From the NCBI GenBank assembly GCA_900543885.1, contig UQTA01000075.1:1-15991 (forward strand): a DNA stretch of 15,991 nt. The letters run 5' to 3'. Below, piece after piece: positions 12,729 to 15,991 of the stretch. Within the stretch, counting starts at the first letter, position 1, and every line of letters starts with the position of its first letter. A model generated the notes under the pieces. It searched no databases. It saw only the letters and a list, made by a program, of their open reading frames with translations, and was not told where the DNA came from. The translations under genes were made by a program, and so were the position numbers. Source of the DNA: an uncultured Clostridium sp. Its GTDB lineage: Bacteria; Bacillota; Clostridia; Lachnospirales; Lachnospiraceae.

Positions 12729-13497
12729 CTTTTATCAGCTCCTTCCATAAAAGATTAAAATAATGGGAAAATTCCGGACAGTTGCGCCGTTTTAAAGGGG
12801 TATTGCTGTCTGCAGGAAAGGAAAGAGAAAGGATGGAGCGGATACGCCCCGGTCTTGGAGTAAGTACAATGATCCGGTCAGCGATACTAATGGCCTCTGA
12901 AAGGTCATGAGTGACCAGGATAGCTGTTTTGCCGTTTTCTCTTAAAATGGAGCTGATGTCATCACAAACAGCTAGTCTTGTCTGCTGGTCGAGAGCGGAA
13001 AAAGGCTCATCTAAAAGGAGCAGATCCGGCTTCAGGGCAAGAGTCCGTATAAGGGCGGCTCTCTGGCGCATGCCGCCGGAGAGGACAGAAGGTTTCGCAT
13101 GTTCAAAACCGGCAAGTCCATAGTCAGAGAGCATGGCAGACAGTTCCTTTTTACGGTCATTTGTCAGCTGCTTTTGGATTTCTAACCCCAATGAAACATT
13201 GGAAAAAATATCTCTCCATTCAAACAGCTGGTCTTTCTGGAACATATAGCCAATTTGAAAAGAATTTTTGGGATTTTTTTCCAGAAGTTCCCCGTCCAGG
13301 AAAATGGCACCGGATTCTGGCTCATCAAGTCCGCAAAGAAGGGATAAAAGGGTAGATTTTCCGCAGCCGGAAGGACCGACAATGGCCACGAATTCCCCGG
13401 AATCTACGGTAAAAGAAATATCAGAAAGGGCCAGCGTTTCCTTCTCTTTACTGTGGTAGGAAAAGCTGACCCTGCAAACCTGCAGTTTGGGTTTCAT
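12706..13497 (-). CDS. ABC transporter ATP-binding protein, SsuB/TauB family
   Basis: A 263-aa ATPase that powers the adjacent permease. Walker A GPSGCGKST (41-49), Q-loop Gln87 (YMFQKDQL), signature LSGGMRQ (139-145), Walker B LLLLDEP (159-165), and switch His197 (VTHD) are all intact. DQLFEWRDIFSNV is typical of the NitT/TauT branch, and so is the C-terminal TPRPGRI. The start at 13497 (MKPKLQV) is preferred: an upstream in-frame ATG at 13611 would add 38 unrelated residues overlapping the deacetylase gene. A GGGG stretch lies about 10 bases upstream but is a weak ribosome binding site. Only 58 bases separate it from the deacetylase stop, with no clear terminator, so a shared transcript is likely. 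Confidence 0.92.
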   Translation of the reverse strand: MKPKLQVCRVSFSYHSKEKETLALSDISFTVDSGEFVAIVGPSGCGKSTLLSLLCGLDEPESGAIFLDGELLEKNPKNSFQIGYMFQKDQLFEWRDIFSNVSLGLEIQKQLTNDRKKELSAMLSDYGLAGFEHAKPSVLSGGMRQRAALIRTLALKPDLLLLDEPFSALDQQTRLAVCDDISSILRENGKTAILVTHDLSEAISIADRIIVLTPRPGRIRSILSLSFPADSNTPLKRRNCPEFSHYFNLLWKELIKDDQTAGI

Positions 13498-13555
13498 AAA
13501 ATTCGCCCCAAAGGATTGTTCTTGATTTAATATACGCAAAAGCTGAAAAAATGTT

Positions 13556-15061
13556 TTACTGCTGAGAGGCTGTTGTTTCCTCTGCCGGTGTTTCGTTCTG
13601 TGTCTGTCCATAGCTCCAGGTAACCGGAGTAGGGCGGGACGGATCGAAGATCTGGGAAGAATTAAATAAGTCGCTTAAACGTTTTTTCGCAGGATCTTCC
13701 TGGATCATGTCTTCGTAAAGACGGTAGCCATCCAGGTTTCTTCTTGCCATACGCAGATAGTCATGACCCATCTGGATCCAGGATGGTTTGCTGGCATCTA
13801 CGTTGCAGAAATAACGGAATCCTTTGGAAGCAAGGTACTGATACCGGTAATTTTCGTCTGTATAAGGATGCCAGTCGGCAATGTCGTTTCCATTGGGATA
13901 AATGTAAATATCTGTAGGACCGATGAGAGTTTCTACTTCGTTGGCCCATTTATCTGTGTCTGTATAGAAACGTTCATCGCTGATCTTGTAAGGATTTTGC
14001 GGATCACCGGAAACACCCATCCATAAATGCCCCCAGCTGTGACTTGCCAGTTCCCAACCGTCATCCCGTAAACACTGGGCTACTTTTGCAGCCTGCTCCC
14101 GTTCACTTTCATAATCAGGGCTCTCACTGTAGGAAGAGGCAGTGCGGTATCCTAAGATTCCTTCATAACCCGTCAGCGCGATAATTGCTTTGGCACCTTT
14201 ATAGGAAAAATCAGGATGTTCATCAATAAAATCATTTAAAAGAGGGACCAGGTCATAAGAACCTGTAGCTGTAGTGCCGTCCTCTAATTTCATTTCGCAG
14301 GTAGGCCGTCCGTCTTCTCCAATGACGATCTTGCTTGCAAAGCCGTCTCCATCCATATATGGATAGTAGCATACGTCATCCTGAGACATAACAATGGGCT
14401 TTTTTCCTTCTGGAAGCATGATGGTTCCCCAGGTGAACACAGGATTTCCACTTTCGTCTGTTGTTTCATAGGCAATATCATGAATACGGACTAATACATA
14501 ACCGTCGTTATAAAGGGCATCCAGGATCTTTAAAAATTCGTCCTTGGTGGTCATAACGGAGTTGTAGCCTGCTGAACGTGAATCACCGTCAAAAGCTTTG
14601 GAGGTGTCCATGATCAGGGAATGGAAAAATACATGGGTTACATTTTTTACATCAGCAGGTACCAGAGCATCTTTTTCAGACTGGTAAGTGGAAATGGCTT
14701 CTTCTATGCGGGGGTCAGCTGCAAGAGAAGCATCCTGCTGTAAAAGTTCTATGGCTTTGTCATAGTCGTAGCTTTTAGCGATACGGTCTGCCTGTGCGAT
14801 CAGGATATCTGTGGCATCCTCATCTTTTATATTGGTATCAGAAGAATCGTTTTTATCTGGTTTGCGGTTTGCCTGTGAGGCAGTGGCAGAAGCTGGCTGT
14901 GAACCAGGCTGCTGTTTTAAAACAAAGTGTGAAAAGGCAAAAATACCGCCCCCGAGGACAAGGGCGATGATTAAAAGTACTATAAATGTAGGAAGGTGGC
15001 GGGACAGGCGAAAAAAGAATCCCCTGCGGTTCCGGTGCTTCCGAAAATTCAGACTGCTCAT
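13556..15061 (-). CDS. Membrane-anchored polysaccharide deacetylase-like protein (CE4/NodB type)
   Basis: A 501-aa protein. A basic N-terminus (RKHRNRRGFFFRLSRH) and one membrane helix (about 24-44) anchor it, leaving the rest outside. A Ser/Ala/Gln linker (51-75) leads to a helical, TPR-like stretch (83-130) and then a NodB-type barrel. The family's metal and catalytic residues are visible as SQDD (226-229), matching the usual TFDDG, and HSWGH (341-345), matching HxxxH. IYPNGND (387-393) resembles motif 3. The family removes acetyl groups from peptidoglycan or other wall glycans; the target here is not known. The C-terminus is low-complexity (NETPAEETTASQQ). The ATG at 15061 has CAGGAG upstream; a longer frame from GTG at 15100 runs back through the leader and is rejected. 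It is the first gene ahead of the ABC pair. Confidence 0.88.
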   Translation of the reverse strand: MSSLNFRKHRNRRGFFFRLSRHLPTFIVLLIIALVLGGGIFAFSHFVLKQQPGSQPASATASQANRKPDKNDSSDTNIKDEDATDILIAQADRIAKSYDYDKAIELLQQDASLAADPRIEEAISTYQSEKDALVPADVKNVTHVFFHSLIMDTSKAFDGDSRSAGYNSVMTTKDEFLKILDALYNDGYVLVRIHDIAYETTDESGNPVFTWGTIMLPEGKKPIVMSQDDVCYYPYMDGDGFASKIVIGEDGRPTCEMKLEDGTTATGSYDLVPLLNDFIDEHPDFSYKGAKAIIALTGYEGILGYRTASSYSESPDYESEREQAAKVAQCLRDDGWELASHSWGHLWMGVSGDPQNPYKISDERFYTDTDKWANEVETLIGPTDIYIYPNGNDIADWHPYTDENYRYQYLASKGFRYFCNVDASKPSWIQMGHDYLRMARRNLDGYRLYEDMIQEDPAKKRLSDLFNSSQIFDPSRPTPVTWSYGQTQNETPAEETTASQQ

Positions 15062-15094
15062 AAAAATCTCCTGTTTGTTTTTTTGCTGCGTTAT

Positions 15095-15236
15095 ACTCAC
15101 GAATCCCGCGCTGTGCGCTCCATTGCCTGCTGACGCAGGCGAAACCTTCGATCGTTCTATCTTACACTCACGAATCCCGCGCTGACGCGCTCTATTGCCT
15201 GCTAACGCAGGCGATTCGTTCGTTAATGGCTCGTAA
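15095..15236. repeat. Two tandem 71-bp structured units in the deacetylase leader
   Basis: Unit 1 starts at 15095 (ACTCACGAATCCCGCGC) and unit 2 at 15166 with the same opening. Each contains a GCGC/GCGC stem and a GCCTGC/GCAGGC stem (15125-15140 and 15197-15212). In unit 2 a closing stem ACGAATC/GATTCGT (15170-15176/15213-15219) encloses both, giving a three-way junction. In unit 1 the closing stem is reduced to CGAA/TTCG. Loop bases differ (TGT/TGAC, TGAC/TAAC) while the stems are kept. Together with the hairpin and promoters to the right this accounts for the 342-base gap between the two genes. Confidence 0.8.
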
Positions 15237-15271
15237 AAAACAAATGTCTGCTTCGCAGCCGCTTGTTTTTT
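15235..15271. terminator. A/T-rich terminator-like hairpin at the 5' end of the deacetylase leader
   Basis: AAAAAACAA (15235-15243) pairs with TTGTTTTTT (15263-15271) around CTGC-ttc-GCAG (15248-15258). On the - strand it would form within the first few transcribed bases and end in a U-run, so it could act as an attenuator, a 5' stabilising hairpin, or a terminator for transcripts coming from outside. Confidence 0.6.
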
Positions 15272-15280
15272 CCTTCGCTC

Positions 15281-15289
15281 ATTATAGCA
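15281..15289 (-). promoter_or_regulatory. Extended -10 promoter for the deacetylase-ABC genes
   Basis: On the - strand, TGC-TATAAT (15289-15281) is a perfect extended -10. No good -35 is seen at the right distance, which such promoters tolerate. Transcription would begin near 15274. Confidence 0.6.
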
Positions 15290-15327
15290 TAAAACGTATC
15301 ATCTGAGTATATAAAACATCCTTTTTA

Positions 15328-15356
15328 TTGATTTTTTAATAACCGCGTGGTATTGT
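15328..15356 (+). promoter_or_regulatory. Promoter for the HIT gene
   Basis: TTGATT (15328-15333), 17-bp spacer, TATTGT (15351-15356). The expected start near 15363 gives a leader of about 40 nt to the ATG at 15404, with GAGG (15392-15395) as the ribosome binding site. Confidence 0.55.
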
Positions 15357-15403
15357 AAAAAATACATGATAGATTAAATCCAACAGAATGTGAGGTTTAA
15401 AAA

Positions 15404-15844
15404 ATGGGAGAAATGGTTAAAGATCCAAATTGCGCATATTGTGTGGAAGGAGAACTGTTAGCTAAGTTTGGCTATCCATGCTGCGAACTTAAGACAGGCA
15501 AACTGTATGTTTTTAAAGAGCAGAGCAAGAGAGGCAGAGTTGTATTTGCTCACAAGAAGCATGTCAGCGAGATGATCGAACTGACTGATGAAGAGAGAAA
15601 TGACTTCTTTGCAGATATTGCAAAAGTTGCAAGAGCGATCCACAAAGTATTCAACCCAGATAAGGTAAATTATGGTGCATACGGTGATACTGGACATCAT
15701 TTACATTTCCACATCGTTCCTAAGTACAAGGGCGGTGAAGAATGGGGCGGTACGTTCGAGATGAACAGCGGTAAGACCATTCTTACAGATGCAGAGTATG
15801 AGGAGATGGCAGAGGCGATCCGCCAGGCATTAAAGGAAGTTTAA
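15404..15844 (+). CDS. HIT-family nucleotide hydrolase/transferase-like protein
   Basis: A 146-aa cytoplasmic protein with the histidine triad HLHFHIV (99-105) at the active site, where His101 or His103 would carry the nucleotidyl intermediate. Family members hydrolyse AMP-lysine, Ap4A or similar nucleotide conjugates. The N-terminal NCAYC (9-13) is the Cys pair that opens many HIT proteins and may bind zinc. An additional Cys-Cys (26-27) is present. VFAHKKHVSEMIELTDEE fits the usual HIT core. The start at 15404 is set by GAGG 8 bases upstream; the internal Met4 lacks a site. It is a single gene, divergent from the deacetylase, followed by terminator hairpins. The exact substrate is unknown. 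Confidence 0.92.
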   Translation: MGEMVKDPNCAYCVEGELLAKFGYPCCELKTGKLYVFKEQSKRGRVVFAHKKHVSEMIELTDEERNDFFADIAKVARAIHKVFNPDKVNYGAYGDTGHHLHFHIVPKYKGGEEWGGTFEMNSGKTILTDAEYEEMAEAIRQALKEV

Positions 15845-15867
15845 AAAGTTCTTAAATGAAATTAAAA

Positions 15868-15915
15868 GGGGCTGTCGCACTAGCAAATATTTTTTGCTGG
15901 GCGGCAGCCCTGCTT
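15868..15915. terminator. Terminator hairpin after the HIT gene
   Basis: GGGCTG-T-CGC (15869-15878) pairs with 15901-15910, continuing into CTAGCAAA/TTTGCTGG (15880-15887/15893-15900) with one bulged base. The + side is followed only by TGCTTTA. The - side gives a better T-run (CCTTTTAAT), so it may serve a convergent gene beyond the window as well. Confidence 0.7.
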
Positions 15916-15924
15916 TATGCCCAA

Positions 15925-15958
15925 ATGGGGGCGAAATCGGTTGTGTTTTCGCCCCCAT
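15925..15958. repeat. Second inverted repeat at the window end
   Basis: ATGGGGGCGAAA (15925-15936) and its perfect complement (15947-15958) enclose a 10-base loop. There is no clear T-run on either side within the window. It could be a second terminator or part of the next gene's 3' region; the last 33 bases show nothing assignable. Confidence 0.6.
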
Positions 15959-15991
15959 CCCTTATAAACACAGTTCATTCCCAGACATCCC

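Noticed and set aside
13498..13611. Longer ABC ATPase start at 13611
   Set aside because: It would overlap the end of the deacetylase gene and add 38 residues that do not fit the family, which begins just before the first beta strand (KLQVCRVSFSY).
15062..15100. Longer deacetylase start at GTG 15100
   Set aside because: The added residues come from the structured leader, and the CAGGAG site is correctly spaced only for the ATG at 15061.
15095..15236. CRISPR array or tRNA-like genes in the tandem units
   Set aside because: There are only two units with no unique spacers between conserved repeats. The three-way fold lacks an anticodon arm, T-loop and acceptor end of tRNA.

Overview
The window looks like chromosomal DNA of a Gram-positive anaerobe of the Clostridia, most likely a Lachnospiraceae gut commensal (Blautia/Dorea-like). 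The grounds are moderately AT-rich DNA, strong AAGGAG-type ribosome binding sites, short GC-rich terminators, and gene families typical of that group. The genus is inference from gene content; no rRNA or tRNA gene is present to test it.

Layout. Bases 1-231 are the right end of an IS200/IS605-type element: the last 41 codons of TnpB, then a structured right end resembling an omega-RNA scaffold. A maltose/galactoside O-acetyltransferase gene (257-844) starts about 26 bases beyond it. From about 890 to 4470 there is a cassette bounded by two oppositely oriented copies of a palindromic repeat. It holds a RelA/SpoT-type nucleotide synthetase with a HEPN-like C-terminal motif (+ strand). Convergent to it is a translationally coupled pair (- strand), a transglutaminase-like protein and an unrecognised 328-aa protein. 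A near-perfect bidirectional terminator separates the two transcripts.

Bases 4747-7808 are a copper-resistance operon. A promoter with a CsoR box inside it drives csoR and then copA. CopA carries a CopZ-like metallochaperone domain fused at its C-terminus, with an internal ribosome binding site that could also yield the chaperone alone. Bases 7938-9475 are a decayed locus: a MarR-type regulator without its N-terminus, a MalY/PatB-type lyase gene with an internal deletion, and an NhaC-type antiporter gene with two internal deletions.

Bases 9548-11847 are a PTS operon (EIIA, then an EIICB of the glucose/N-acetylglucosamine family, closest to NagE as I recall it). Its leader holds a mutually exclusive RAT antiterminator and terminator, as used by BglG/LicT/GlcT-type antiterminators. 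Beyond a strong bidirectional terminator, the - strand carries, in transcription order, a membrane-anchored polysaccharide-deacetylase-like protein, an SsuB/TauB-type ABC ATPase and its permease, with no substrate-binding protein in view. The deacetylase has an unusual leader: an extended -10 promoter, an immediate A/T-rich terminator-like hairpin, and two 71-bp tandem units that fold into multi-hairpin structures. Divergent from it is a HIT-family protein (15404-15844), followed by two inverted repeats at the window end.

The items most worth following are the synthetase-HEPN cassette between inverted palindromic repeats, the CopA-CopZ fusion with its internal start, the RAT switch without a local antiterminator gene, and the tandem structured leader of the deacetylase.
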